Shown here piece after piece: positions 1 through 12,036 of a stretch of DNA of 64,000 nucleotides; the first letter of the stretch is position 1, and each line of letters opens with the position of its first letter. This DNA is from Ceratobasidium sp. AG-K. Its lineage: Eukaryota > Basidiomycota > Agaricomycetes > Cantharellales > Ceratobasidiaceae. The translations under genes were made by a program, and so were the position numbers. The notes beneath the pieces are model-generated. The model saw nothing but the letters and a program-made list of their open reading frames with translations. It had not been told where the DNA came from and made no database searches. The stretch covers positions 3,383,456-3,447,455 of the forward strand of contig JAWNGF010000005.1 in the NCBI GenBank assembly GCA_037039685.1. Reading direction: 5' to 3'.

Positions 1-27
1 GTGCTGGTGAAGTGAACCCTGGCCTAG

Positions 28-485
28 AAGGGGGGGTAGTGTCACAACCTTTTCTGTTTCCTTTCTTCTTTGTCTGTTTGCCTTGTGTTTGGTCTCGTTC
101 TGCTTGCCTTGGCGCATTTAGTTGCCTTACTGTAAGCCATGTTTGCGGGACATGCCTGCCTGGCCTGTTCCCTTGTCTCCTTGGTGTCCATGGACTTTTC
201 ACATTTCCTTTGTCCTGCCTTTGCTTCTCATGGACTCTTGCCTTTTCTTGTTTTGGTTTCCTTTGTTGCTTGCTCTCTATTGTACATAGCCACAGGAGTT
301 AGTATATATACCAGCAACGCAAGTCTTGTGGAGACAAGACTTGTTCTCTTGTTGTTTTCCCCCATCTCCTATTGCGTGACTCACTTAGTCCTTCACACTG
401 TACATTTGACCTTTGTTGTTGTCCCAACCCCCACTGATCCTTCCTGTGAAGTCTTGGCCTCCAAGGTTTGGCTAGGGTTGTGACA
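28..485 (+). repeat. Polypurine tract and 3' LTR of an LTR retroelement
   Basis: Bases 1-15 end an open frame with TGA, probably the tail of a pol polyprotein lying outside the window. A purine tract (28-36, ending in seven G) and TAG follow, then an LTR that starts TGTCACAACC at 40 and ends with the exact inverse GGTTGTGACA at 476-485. The LTR is 446 bp long with 10-bp terminal inverted repeats and a TATATATA box near 303-309. The order polypurine tract-LTR is that of a plus-strand retrotransposon 3' end. A Ty3/gypsy type is likely but cannot be proved without the pol region. Confidence 0.7.
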
Positions 486-959
486 CCAAGGCCCCTCCTA
501 TGGACTTCATCTTCTGGCTGCTTGTATTGTGTCTCCTTTGTTCCACCCTCCTATGTGTCTGTTTCCTTTGTGCTTGCACAGCCTCAGGCTGCTTCTTTTC
601 TCTTTTGTCTTGCAACTTCCTTTCTTGGCAAGTCATGTTCCTTTATAGGACATGACTCATAGAGCTTTCTGATTGGATAGTTTGTATGACTTGTTTCTTG
701 GCATGAGTATGACTCATGCCTTTTCCTGAATATAAAATGAGGCAACAACAAGCATGGTATCCCCATCTTGTTTTGCCTCATCATTTCCCCCAACAAACAG
801 TTCCTCACTGGGTTTCCCTTAGGGTTACCTTGGATCCTCAGGTCTTAGTGCTGTTCACAGTCTACAGTCAACAGTCTTTTGGGTGCCAAGTCTCTAAGTC
901 TCAACTTGCACACATACAGTTATAGTCAGTAACCATCATAGTGTTGGGTTGCAACAGGG
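486..959. other. Non-genic stretch, probably decayed repeat, with two perfect hairpins
   Basis: No coding sequence is recognised. The stretch holds two perfect inverted repeats: 631-657 (8-nt arms AGTCATGT/ACATGACT) and 700-720 (8-nt arms GGCATGAG/CTCATGCC, 5-nt loop). The arms share the ATGACTCAT-like core. A TATAAAA box follows at about 731. This arrangement of TATA plus upstream palindromes resembles the U3 region of a second, truncated LTR, but I find no matching end. Confidence 0.3.
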
Positions 960-1939
960 ACAAAGGCCAAGCAGGAGAATTATGGCAACTCAGAAAGGGA
1001 GGGGCCTGGTCCAGGTATAGAACACTGTCAATGGCCTGGTTCTCTGTTGCCAAAGGTGGATCCTTGCTTGGTGCCTCAGTTTTGTGATCTGGACTACTGG
1101 ACCACCGCAGGTATCATGTTCATTGATCACCAATGGTATGTGGCTTTTGCTTAACCTCTCCACCACACCAAGCACAATAGCAGAAAGTTGCCAATTGGTT
1201 TTTATGATGTGACTTATCAAGGGATGTTGACAGTTGTACACACTTGCAGCCAAACCACCCCCAAACCCAACCCACATACCTGACACTGCCTTCTTGCAAC
1301 TGGTGACCCATCTCCCCTGTTCAATCCCATTGCCATCATGTAAAACTATCTGTGAGTTGTGATTCCTGCCAGGAGGTAGGGTATTGGGTGTTTACAAAGG
1401 ATTCAAAGAACACTGAGTATTGCTAACATCAAGCCCACCATGTGTATATTCCTGGGCCAGTCCAATCAGAAGGCTATCTGACAAATTTAAATTGACCCAT
1501 GCATCTGTATGTATTGACATTGATATTGATACATGCTGCTGGATCAGGATTGATATCTGAATTGGGTATATACAAATATATGCCACGTGAAGGGCCTTGG
1601 AAAGGAAGTGGACCATACGGAGGGACTGAGAATATTAAGAAAAGCCGGATATTTACTATTTAATTCACCTACAAGTTCCTGTGTAATTTCTCCTGTTATG
1701 AGTCCCTGTGATAGCTTGTACTCATATCATGTCCTATTGAATTAAATATGATTATGCCACACCATCATTATGGGCGTGGCACAGCAAATGATTACTGGGG
1801 CTTTGTTTGACCAGGTGAGTTGATTTCTGCACGCAGATGATTTGAAATTCTTGGCATATGGTACAAGCATGTTTAAGACCCGTGTTGCAACACGTCTCCA
1901 ATATCCAACTTTGTTTAGATCTAACTTTCATGACCTGGG
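960..1939. other. Spacer without a recognised gene
   Basis: AT-rich sequence between the terminal LTR region and the end of the TRANK1-like gene. Short open frames on both strands show no family resemblance, no exon structure and no start context. It presumably includes the 3' UTR of the neighbouring minus-strand gene near 1900-1939. Confidence 0.5.
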
Positions 1940-4900
1940 TTAGGTTGGAATTGGAGGTTGGGCAAGGATTGCCTCGACACCCAGGACATAGTGCAGCTCC
2001 AAGTCAGCCGGGATTGCATCTTTGCCAAAAACCTGTATAACCGCCAGATGCGCATCAACTGCACGTTTGACTCGTCCTTGAAGAGAATCAAAGCGGTAAA
2101 GGCGACTGGACCCAGGTGATAGATCATTGATTAGTTTTTTGATCTTCTTGGCGAACACGCTTTGAGGAAGTTACGTAGTGTCAAGTTGTATAGCGTTTGG
2201 CCAGGCAACAGGACTTACCCGCATCGTTGAATTCTGGATTGTAACTTTTCAAGGTATTTGTGATTTGCTGTGAGAAGAGCTTTCTTCTTGGAATTTTGCT
2301 CTTGACGATTGGCCTCTTCTAAGCCGTGTAGGTAGACAAGTACGTGAGGCACACACCCTAGTAGTACTCGTTTGTGCTGATGGAGGTATTTGACGGGCTG
2401 CGGTTGACACACAATACGATTCAAGTCGTGCATGTACTCGGTATGGAGCTTGCGAATTTTAACACCTATCGATGTCTGTGGAGCTAGGTGACGGAGTCGA
2501 TACCAAGAATAATATGCCCAGATAACGCGGGCTGCTTGCTGCGCTTTAACTCGATGTTGCGCCTTGTGAGCCCTATACTTGGCTTGCTGTCGAATTGTGT
2601 ATCTTCTATAGCAGAATAATATCTTTTTTCCCATGTCGACCTCGTTGGCAGTCAAAATCCGCTGGACTTCAAGGTTTGATAGGGAAGCTGAGTAGCCAGA
2701 CTGAAGAGGTACTGGGCTTGCAAACATATCTGCTTCAATTCGGCCTCCCATTTGAGGTCCAGGAGGTGCCTGCGCCTGAGTGGAGTGAGCGGACGATTTG
2801 GCAAGTGGACTGAGGGAAACTCCGGCATGCTTTGCAACGTCACCCAGCGATAGTTGTTGGGCTAGATCCGGGAAGACATTCGCATAGCTAATACTCTTTG
2901 CACCGTGGATGGAGGGAGGGGGGAGCGAATTCCGGCGAAGTGTCAAAAAAACCATCTCATCCGCCCCTCGGTTGAGCGGTGAGTACTCCAGAGCGCTCTG
3001 GAAGTCCATCCAGGAGTGAGCGTTGGCGAACCTAATACCAGAGATTTATCAGGAATAATTGCTCCCCTGAATAGAATTCTGAATATTACCTTGTGCACAT
3101 TGTGTGCACATTACCGGACTCATTTAACAAGTTTGAGACCACCAATCGTATTTCATCCTTCTCGTGCAGAGGAACTCCAATGTTGGATGCAACTAGGTTT
3201 ATAAGCTTTGGGTAATGATATTGAAAGCACGAGTGGATACTTACCAATAACTAGAAGCCGGCAGCTGCGTATATACACATAAGGTATCGATTCAAACACA
3301 AAAATCCTGGACGCGACTCACATTCGCATAATCAAAACGGATCGCACTAAAAAATTCAACGGGCCGTTGAAACCAAATAATGCTTGTTTGCGGGGGAAGG
3401 GGTTGGGACGTTCCGATAAGCGAGTGTCAATCGACGTACTACGGAGTTGGGCAGCCTGAGCGGAGGGCTCGTGGGAGTGAAGCAGCCTAATTGTCTCGTA
3501 CAGGGTGTGCCAAAAATCTGACAGGTAGAATCCCCGTTGGAGCATAAGGGGTGGTTGTGTGATCAAGTCCAGCGCCCATGACTGTGGGACTAGCATCCGG
3601 TCAAAAATAATGATGCCTTCGGATGCCCCAGACCATCGTCGGCAGTGAACTATCACTTCGCGGCCAATAAGTTCGAGTACGTGGACTAGCACATTAGCTT
3701 CAATGGACACGCGTTGGGTCACGATATGGCTGAATGATAAGTAGTAAGCTCGTTACTGAAAACATAAAATCTTCCAGTATCACTCACTGCATCGCGCGAA
3801 TAATTCTTTGTAGAGCGTTACCAGTTTTGCGACCGTAAAAATCGATAAAATCGTGCACTAGAGAGTACTGGGGGTGCGGGTAGGCTTCGTCATTCAGCAT
3901 TAGATCAGCCCGTGGCTCAACCAGTCTCGTTGAATGCAATCCATACACATATGCGTCGAATCTAATGGACGTACTCCTGACTCGGAAAGCAAGCTCCATA
4001 TAAGCTAAGATATCCGACAGAACTCTTGCTCCATATTTGAGTTTGGGCTCGGTGTAGTGTAGCGCGTCTGCACACCACATGGCAATAATATTGAAGCCAA
4101 CGGTGGTCTCTGGAACGCGGGCTGGATCAATACAAACGACACTCCCCATAGGAGGGAAGTGAGGCATGAGAACCTCATAAGCTTTGCGAACCCAGGTTCT
4201 ACATTTCCATTGAGCGCCCGTGAACGGAAGGTCCAAGAAAACCTACCGTGTCAACACTCTGTACTCCGATACGTTTTCAGGCTGGTACACTCGGATAACT
4301 TCAAGCTGAGAAATGAGGGCTTGGGCCCGCAGATTGAATGCTTCCTGTCGCTGCCCTTCAGGTAACCTGAGACTGTTCACTTCTTGTCTGTTACACTCTT
4401 CTCGGTTGCACTTCCCAAATATAGCAAAGCCGAGACACGGCTCAAGGTATACCGAATGGTCTAACACATCGTTTATGGCCGTTTTTTGTATCTCGAATCG
4501 CAGTGCTTTGTATATCGCGCTTCTTGCAAGCCGGCGAGCGTCCACCTCTGGGAGCGCTAAACAGGAAAGTCCAAGATCTGATGAGGTCGGTTCCAGTACA
4601 CCCGGGACACTGCAGGCCTCGTCAAAAATAACAGATGATGAATGTATCCAGAACTTAGTTGAGACCGATTTACCGCCCTCAACCTCCATGAGGGTGTCGC
4701 CTTTTTGGATCTCCATCCCCATGAGCTTTTGGCTGCTCAGAGCAAAAAGGTCGAGAGTCCGCCCAAGGTGGAGCAATTGGCTAAAATAGAGAAACGATAG
4801 TTTAGATTTCTTCACAAACTCTGGGATGGTCCAACCCTTTGCGGGGATGAGCAGATTTGAGCTAGATGCAAAGCAGAGGAGAGAGAGTATGAACGACAAG

Positions 4901-6606
4901 CGAGCAGGTGGGCGACCTCGAGCATCTGCTTGGCGAGCCAGAAGCGCGTAAGATTGAGCAATATCAAGCAAGCGAGTTTGGTCTCGCGCATGCAGAGCCC
5001 CAAATACCTCGAGCTGAGTATGCAATGTGTAATTATGATAATTGTTAGCTGGAGCTATTCAACTCACTTGACGAATCTCATCCTTTTTCAGTATACCTTT
5101 CGTGTTCTTCAAATGTTGGATTAGCGAAACAATTACTGCACTCTCCAGATTCTTGTTATAATCAAGAGGGCCAAACGGAAGTAAAATCCAAAGGCTACGG
5201 AGTGCCTTTTCGACCACCTGTCGTGCTGAACCTGGGGTATTGGAGCGAAGAAGTAACCGAATGCCTTCCATAACATTATGCTCGCTGAACGCCACCTCGG
5301 CCGCCTCCTCATAGCGCTGTTGACTCTCTAGAACATGAATCTGGGCCATTCCAAGGCCGTAGCCTTCCATGTATTCTAGTTCCTTGTCTAAATCATCGAA
5401 GAGTTCCTCTGCTTGCCTTTATTTATGTGATTGACCAGCCTTTGTCAGAATTAATGAGCTCGACTCACTTGAATTTTTGAGTTTGCAGATACTCCAACTT
5501 GGCGACTTCAATAACCTCCCCAACAACTTCTTCCTGCATACTGTCTCTGTGGTCCTTCACGACACACACCGCCTCGTCAAAACACCCTGCGCGACGGAAG
5601 TTTTTTGCGGCCAAATTAAATTCTCCCACCGATAAATAGGCTTGCGCGGTTGATTTCCAGTCCTCAATCTCTGCAAAACATTCCGCGGCGCAAAGAAAAC
5701 ATGATCTTTGTTGTTTCCTTCTGGAGTTTTGTGCACATTTCAAGTAGTGTTCTGCGGCTCCAAGGAAAAGTTGACGTGCTTGATCGACGACCCCCGTAGC
5801 TTGTGAGAGCCTTGCTTGTTTCCGAAACTCGTAGGCGGTAGCAATATCTCGTTCCGCTAGCATGTTCGCTTTCTCAAAGCAGAAAGCTGCTTGCGAATAT
5901 AACTCCTTGTTGAAAAGTGACCGGCCGCGCTCATCCCAGGCGTCCTTCGTGGACGAAACTTGTCGGGACATATTCCCAGTTAGGGTCTAATTACAATACT
6001 AGCTGAATTTAGAGATCTCACCACCGAGCTGGGGTATGGGGTCCCCCGGCCCATGATGTGTAACAAGGCCATACGAACTCCAGAATTCCTGGGAGGATCA
6101 TCAGCAATTGCAACTAGGGTCACAATAACCCACCTTGATTGCTTCGGCTGTTTCAGACATGTCCCATATCCAGCAGTTCTTACGAGCGCGGGTTAGTCCA
6201 ACGTAAAGATTTTTGAGCTCAGCGCAGATCACAGAGTGGCGAAGTTCATCAAATTCGGGGACTGGTGCAATCCCGGTCAGCACGATCCGCCAAGTAGCTA
6301 GCTCAGGAAGGGAGTCTTCGAAAAAATCATACAACAATACGTCATCAAACTCGAGGCCTAGCAAAATTACTGAGCTTTGCGGTCTCTGGTTTCAGTGTCC
6401 CGTACCTTTGCTTTCATATAAAGTGAGAATCAAGCCTATTTTCCCGACTCGGTCCTGCAGGGTTTTACGGGCCGTCTCACTACGAACAAGTATAACTTGA
6501 GAGGCGCCAAAGTTTATGCTCCCTTTGCTATAAAAAAGTTGTGACAACAATTTTTAATACGGAGCTCAAGACTGCCACCCACTTTTCACCGTGAAGAAAC
6601 TGCTTA
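1940..6606 (-). CDS. TRANK1-like UvrD-family helicase, 3' (C-terminal) half, cut off by a transposon
   Basis: This is the downstream part of a very large protein of the family annotated as TPR and ankyrin repeat-containing protein 1 (TRANK1)-like, which has an SF1 UvrD/Rep-type helicase core. The first intact block (6606-6365) leads into ESKGLEFDDVLLYDFFEDS and NLYVGLTRARKNCWIWD, the late UvrD motifs including VGLTRAR. Alpha-helical TPR-like segments follow (FNKELYSQAAFCFEKANM near 5880). The last exon ends at TAA 1940-1942 after HYVLGVEAILAQPP. Introns of about 48-65 nt separate the exons, for example 55 nt and 48 nt between 6580 and 6360. No nonsense codon is seen here. Upstream at 6606 the frame runs into the transposon; across the removed insertion it continues directly into the 12121-16311 block. 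The cellular role of the fungal members is unknown. Confidence 0.8.
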
Positions 6607-6690
6607 TTGCGATTTGCAAAAGTACTTGCCAAGCGCCCACAAGAAAAATCGAAAATCGACCTCAGGACTAAAAGTCGCACTGCTCCGTCA
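6607..6690 (+). repeat. Left terminal inverted repeat of the Tc1/mariner-type element
   Basis: Begins TTGCGATTTGCAAAAGTACT directly after TA and pairs with 12037-12120 except for the outermost base and one internal A/G. A second matching block containing GGAGTCGCGTTGACCGT (6725-6741 here, 11986-12002 at the other end) extends the symmetry. Confidence 0.95.
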
Positions 6691-6850
6691 GATCGCATAG
6701 AAGAAAGGCGATCTTGTGCTTTTTGGAGTCGCGTTGACCGTGCGCACAAGGTGGTACCATTTATGTGACGCCAATTGAGTACCATTATTGGCGAGTCATG
6801 TGTTAGCTCCGTCCGGGTGATTAGACGTAAGAAAGCTTTCAAACGATACA

Positions 6851-6857
6851 TATATAA
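6851..6857 (+). promoter_or_regulatory. Probable TATA box of the transposase gene
   Basis: TATATAA lies about 80 bp upstream of the transposase ATG at 6936 and inside the left end of the element, so the element carries its own promoter. Confidence 0.5.
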
Positions 6858-6935
6858 GCAACGTACATGCAGAAAGACCCGCATCACTACTAGACTACAC
6901 TTCCACTCTTTTTTTACCCAAATTCCCGTCCGACC

Positions 6936-8152
6936 ATGCCCAACCGCACCTCAGACGATGTCCGGTGGATCATTGTGCACATGCATCACATGCGGTGCCA
7001 CTACTTGTTCATTGCGATGGCATTGAGAGTCTCGGAGCGAACTGTCCGCGAGATTCTCGGCCAATGGAGAGCAACGGGATCAGTCCAGACCGTTGCAGCG
7101 ACTGGTGCGGTGATCGGACGCCCGAGAGCTCTCGACTTTGAAGCAGCGTCTGTGAGTGAAAATTGACTTACATGCAATGTTACGGTTGTTTGCTAAAATT
7201 GAATCATTCTAAGTATCTTCGTGAACGGGTTGCAAACTCGCCGACTGCTTACCTAGATGAGATCCAGGCAGATCTCTTTGAGACTCTTGGAGTTGATGTG
7301 CACGTATCAACTATTTCTCGGTCTTTGAAACATTATGGCATCACTCGTAAAAAGGTTTGTTTCGATATCACTGTAATACAATATCTGGTATCTTACTGGT
7401 GAGATTGTAGCTCACCCCGCAGGCTCGGGAGCGTTCAAAAGACCTCAGGGAGCAGTATCGCCTCATAACATCAAATATCGCCCCCGAATGCTTTGTTTGT
7501 GTCGATGAGAGTGGGATAGATAGCCGAACAACAAACCAAAGCATGGGTTATAGCCCTCAAGGCGAGCGTGCATCAGCTGATGTGACCTTTGTACGTGGTG
7601 ACCGGTGAGTCAGTCATTTTGAATATAAAAATGGATAGATAGCTTACCGAAGTTAGCTATTCAATTTTACCTGCTCTTTGTCTTGATGGTGTTCTTGCCA
7701 TGGACGTTGCTGATGGAGCCTTCACAGCAAAAACCTTTCGTGAATTCATCCAAAAGCTACTCACAAGGATGAACCCATACCCACAGAAGAACTCCGTAAT
7801 TATCATGGACAACTGTCGCATTCACAAAGACCCCGAAACAATCGAGATGATTGCGGCTCAGTGAGTTGGCTGAGTATGCAATACTTCTCAATGTAGTGAC
7901 ACATTTCAATTTTTTCCTAGTGGCATGCACTATGTTTTTCTTCCCCCGTATTCTCCTGATTACAACCCCATTGAGCTTGCTTTTGCAAAGATCAAGAAGA
8001 GTATTGCTCGGGATGGAGATCGGGCTCGAATGGATATGGACAAACAAAGCAACGATGGGAAAGCAGCGGCTCTTTCTATGTTGTTCAAGCACGTTTACTT
8101 GATCACACCTGAGGATGCTCGGGGCTGGTTCCACCACTGTCATTACATCTGA
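6936..8152 (+). CDS. Tc1/mariner-IS630 type transposase, intact, DD34E
   Basis: Five exons can be placed: 6936-7151, 7214-7354, 7411-7604, 7657-7860 and 7921-8152, with four GT-AG introns of 52-62 nt. Together they give 328 residues. The N-terminus (residues 1-70) is a helix-turn-helix DNA-binding region (LRVSERTVREILGQW, then a GRPR AT-hook-like motif), with a second winged-helix-like part in exon 2. The catalytic triad is VCVDESGID, IIMDNCRIH and PDYNPIELAF; the last two acidic residues are 34 residues apart. That is the DD34E arrangement of Tc1-like transposases. It cuts and pastes DNA at TA sites. No stop or frameshift is seen, so it may be active. It sits tail to tail with the second gene of the element. 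Confidence 0.92.
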
Positions 8153-8206
8153 CCTGTACTATTAGAATAGATAACATTTCCGCCTGTCATCTGGCATTGG
8201 TCGAGA

Positions 8207-10616
8207 TCAGTCCTGGTTACTATCCCGCTCAAACCTCTCCGAGTCACTTGGCAACGGAACTCCGAGTCCAGTCACACCACCCATTCCACCCATTCCACCC
8301 ATCCCTCCCATCCCTCCCATTCCACCCATCCCTCCCATTCCACCCATCCCTCCCATTCCACCCATTCCACCCATTCCACCCATTCCACCCATCTCGACCA
8401 TTGGGAATCCGCCAATGGGAGCAAATGGGATGTTCCCGTATCCCAAAAACATGGATGACGGGCCACCCATACCCATGCCCATACCCATGCCCATGTTCAT
8501 CAGCTGTGAGGTTCCATAGAGAAAAACTGGTGGCTGAGTAATCTGCGAGCCAAATGGCTGCAACATACCGGGTGGAAAACTGAGGCCCGATGCCATATTA
8601 GCAAGACCCGGGGCAAAGGTACCCGTTCCAGGGAGGTCGGTATCACCAACACTCCCAGTGGGGCCTCCGAGCGATGTGGTGATTGACTTCACAATAGGAG
8701 CCCCAGTCGAGCCACCTGAAGTGCGTGCCAGCACTTTTCCTTGATCTTCATCGGCATCGGGACCGCTGTCTTGTGCCTTGCGAGGTTTTGGCTGTGCATC
8801 ATTCAAGAGGTTGAGCACAGCAGCAGGGGGGTTTGGCGTGTAGATTGACGCGAAATTCCTGACCTACCAGTCCAAAACGTGAGCAGGTTTTTTGGCCAAG
8901 GTGATATTCAAATGTACCGCGAGTGAGGCCCAATGATCTGAGGCTTTATCTGGTAACGGGACATGTACGGGTCCTTTACCAGGCTGGTTGATAACCGCAC
9001 AATTCATGTTACACGTCTTGCATTTTCGATTCTTGATGTACTGTTGATACCGAAGGAGTTTTGCATTTCCATCTTCTTTTGTTGCACCGGTGATCATCTG
9101 AGAGCGGAAGAGGTCAGTAACCATGGTGGTAAACATACAACCAACGAGTAACACCGTGACACACCTTTGACGTCTCTTGTTTACCGCCCCCACCTGCCTT
9201 TGTCGATGCTAACTCAAGAATTTCAACAACGTACATGTCAAGCTTGCTTTTGGTTTTGGCTAACTGCTCCATCGCGGTTTTCCCAGTCTTCCCAGTGAGC
9301 AGCTCAATTTCACGGATGTACCCATCAAACGCCTTCCAAACCTCAATCTTGAGCTCGGAGAACTGATCTTTGGTTCGTAGATGGCGTGCTGAATCGGATT
9401 TCTTCAGTCCGGGCAACTTGAAGGCAAGCTGGAGGTCGATAGGCGACATGTGCAAAATTTCGGACACTTTGCAGCGAAGAACGTCGAAATCGGCAGCAAA
9501 CGGGAGGCGAATGATGTCCTGAGCGCCATTATTCTCAACGGCGAAGGCAATCTCTTTCACCTTGCGCTTTTTGGCTGTAAGTACGTCATAATAAGTTCGA
9601 GTCCATCAATACTGTGAGGAAAATCTTACTTGTGTCTTCTTTACGCCCCTTGCCCTTTCCCAATCCACCAGCATCATCAGGCGACTTGGAGTCCTGGTCA
9701 GACTCAGGCTCCAGCTCGTCCTCACCTGAGCCCGGTTCGGAATCGGACTCGACTGCAGGCTTGGGTTGGGCCACAAATGGGGGAGCCATCGGCTTGATCT
9801 TGATCGTCCGCTTCAACACCTGGATTGCTGGTTTCCGTTCGGTTTTACCTTTGGGCTTGGACTTTGGGGGCGATTTGGCCTTCGGTTGTGCCTTCGTCTT
9901 TGCCTTTGGGTGTGCCTTCGATCCGGCCACATCCTTTGGTTTAGCAACAGGCTTGGGCTTGGTTACCGGCGTGGCAGGCGCCTCGACAGGCTTGTTGCGG
10001 GCCCGGGTGGAACTTCGGGTTGCCCTTTTTGTGCCTAAGTCAATGTCGGTGAGTCAATATTGACATCGAGCATGAGGAAAACTAAGACGTACGAGGTTCA
10101 ACCGCTGATTCGTCACCGCTCGCCGTACCAGCCTCTTCCTTTGGCTCGGGTTCTTCCTCCAGTGCCTGCTCCCTGGCCGCCACCTGGAGCATCTCGCTCG
10201 GCAAGGTTGGGACGAAATGAATACACCCAGTGTTTCGACGAAGGACGAGTGCAAGCGAACTGGAGGGGATATCCGAGTCCAGGACCTCCGAGTGATTGCT
10301 AGCAAGTTCGTCATCCTCGTCAGCAGCACTACCGGGTGGGAATTTGGCTGGGGGGAAGAAGAACGAGCCCTCTGTAGCAGCGTGAGCAGGTCTAAAAAGT
10401 TTTGTAGTAAATACACTCACCTTCGTCCACATAATCGTCGTTCTTTGGGACGACATAGACGTCGGACTCCGAATCCAAGTCGGCAAATGAATCTGGCGCC
10501 TGCGCAGAAACAATTGTCGCGCCTGGAAGGCTCGAGGTCGAGAGAGCCCGCACACGTTTCCGAGTTGGTGACCCGCTCTTGTTAGCTTTGGAGCTGAGAC
10601 GTTTACGGCCGGCCAT
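8207..10616 (-). CDS. Transposon-borne accessory protein of unknown function, about 708 aa
   Basis: Six exons fit in frame: 10616-10421, 10371-10093, 10034-9630, 9574-9165, 9097-8918 and 8863-8207. I do not recognise the protein. In order it has: a basic N-terminus (MAGRKRLSSKANKS, then RKRVR); an acidic Ser/Asp/Glu stretch; a Lys/Ala/Pro-rich histone-tail-like region; a textbook nuclear localisation signal KKRKVK at the start of exon 4; a compact 60-70 residue segment (IIRLPFAADFDVLRCKVSEI through DQFSELKIEV) that looks like a ubiquitin/PB1-type beta-grasp fold; a helical part; a KCKTCNMNC knuckle; and a Met/Gly-rich tail with about a dozen GGM repeats. An apparent in-frame TAG at 8866-8864 is the end of a 54-nt intron. 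The nuclear signals suggest a partner for the transposase or for chromatin, which is inference. Confidence 0.8.
8279..8395 (-). repeat. 9-bp minisatellite coding for GGM repeats
   Basis: About 13 tandem 9-mers alternating CCACCCATT and CCTCCCATC (plus strand) within the last exon of the accessory gene. The unit length keeps the frame, so copy number can vary without breaking the protein. Confidence 0.9.
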
Positions 10617-10714
10617 CAGGGTGAGTCAAAGTCAAAAAGTATCGATTTGTTGGAGGTGTACTAAAATGCTTGGAGTGCAGCTCGTGGTGCTCCAACATCG
10701 AGCACATTCCCGGG

Positions 10715-10722
10715 TTTTTATA
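10715..10722 (-). promoter_or_regulatory. Probable TATA box of the accessory gene
   Basis: TATAAAAA on the minus strand about 100 bp upstream of the accessory-gene ATG at 10616, between that gene and the nested repeat. Confidence 0.45.
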
Positions 10723-10760
10723 GGTTACAGTCGCCCGCTGCGCCCGAAATCGCACCCCCT

Positions 10761-11781
10761 CATCAGCAAAACAGGGTTAAGATTTATAGTGATTGCAAGA
10801 ACACACTTTTCATGGAAGTGATTGAAAGCAAAGGCCTGGCTTGGGATGGGTTTGAGGTACTTTCAAGCATACATGTGGCTTGAAATCACTCAAAATCAAC
10901 CCATTGGGCTTGAAATCACTCAGAATCCACCCATGGGCTTCAACTCACCTGAAATCACCCAAGGTGCTCCAAATCACTCCAAATCACTCTAAATAAACTC
11001 AATCACCAGGTTCACTGTCATGTCAAAATTGCCCAAATATGGATATTGGGGTTTTTGGACAATTTTTCATTGATTAGTCATATTTCAAATAGAAAGCTAT
11101 CTTTTGATCCAGCCATGGGATTCCTTTACCCTGTGCATCAATGTGACTATATGCTATAAAATACCCCCAGGTGACACAAGGGGGTGACCTGCCTGCAGGT
11201 GGAACAGGGGCAATGAGGAGCTTTGCCAGCAGAGGTGGGACTTCTGCTCAAAGTCAAAGTCCCTGTGCCGTGCCTGTGTGGAGCTAAATCAGCTTCCATT
11301 GTTGGCATTTCAAATTCATCGAAATTCATCAGCAGGTGCGCACAGCCTCATGCTTTCCAAATATGGTAACCAAGCCTTATTTGGATCAGAAATGAGCCAT
11401 ATATTTGCAAAATACTTTCCCAGACACAATTCTTTTTGATGAAAAGTTGCCAAATTTAGGCAATTTGATATCACAATGTTCAATTAGAACCCTATTCGAT
11501 CTATGTTTGACAGCCATTGGCAATGTATATGATTTCTGGACCTTTTGGGGCTGTGGTGATTTGAGGTGATTTGGGGACTGAGGGTGGATTTGAAGTGATT
11601 TGGAGACCAGCCTTGGATTGAGAGTGATTTGGTGACCATGGGTGGATTTGAGGTGATTTCCAGTGCTTTCAAGCATACCCATTGTGATTTGAAGTGATTT
11701 CAAATTTGGACCTTGCTTGGGTGGATTTGAGGATTTAAAGTGATTTAAATCACTCTCAAGCCAAGGTCTGTTTTGCTGATG
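10761..11781. mobile_element. Nested non-coding element with 14-bp inverted ends and AAATCACT repeats
   Basis: A perfect 14-bp inverted pair, CATCAGCAAAACAG at 10761-10774 and its complement at 11768-11781, brackets about 1,020 bp. The left arm repeats AAATCACTC-like units on the plus strand (10870-11010); the right arm repeats the same unit on the minus strand as GTGATTTG (11545-11760). Clustered subterminal repeats pointing inward in both arms are what non-autonomous TIR elements use as transposase binding sites. There is no coding sequence. I could not find a clean target duplication, so the exact ends may be a few bases off. Confidence 0.6.
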
Positions 11782-12036
11782 TCCCGCTCCCCTTGCAACG
11801 CGACTGAATGCTTGAGGTACGAACAGTGATGCCCTATATATCTCTTCAATTTTTGGCGCTCACCTAGTCTATTTCCTGCAAGGTGCCGGGCATGTCGCTC
11901 TTGCAACTGGTGGCCTGGACCGCCTTTCCCCCTTGATGTAACGTAGATAATAAATCCATATATTTACATACATGATCAGGAAGGTACGGTCAACGCGACT
12001 CCAACAAGCCTAAGATCGCCATTCAACTGCATGAAA

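Noticed and set aside
8279..8395. Short repeats as a CRISPR-like array.
   Set aside because: They are contiguous 9-mers without spacers, in a coding exon of a eukaryotic gene.
8864..8866. In-frame TAG in the transposon accessory gene, at first sight a nonsense mutation.
   Set aside because: A 54-nt GT-AG intron (8917-8864) with a CTCAC branch-like site ends exactly on this TAG and keeps phase.
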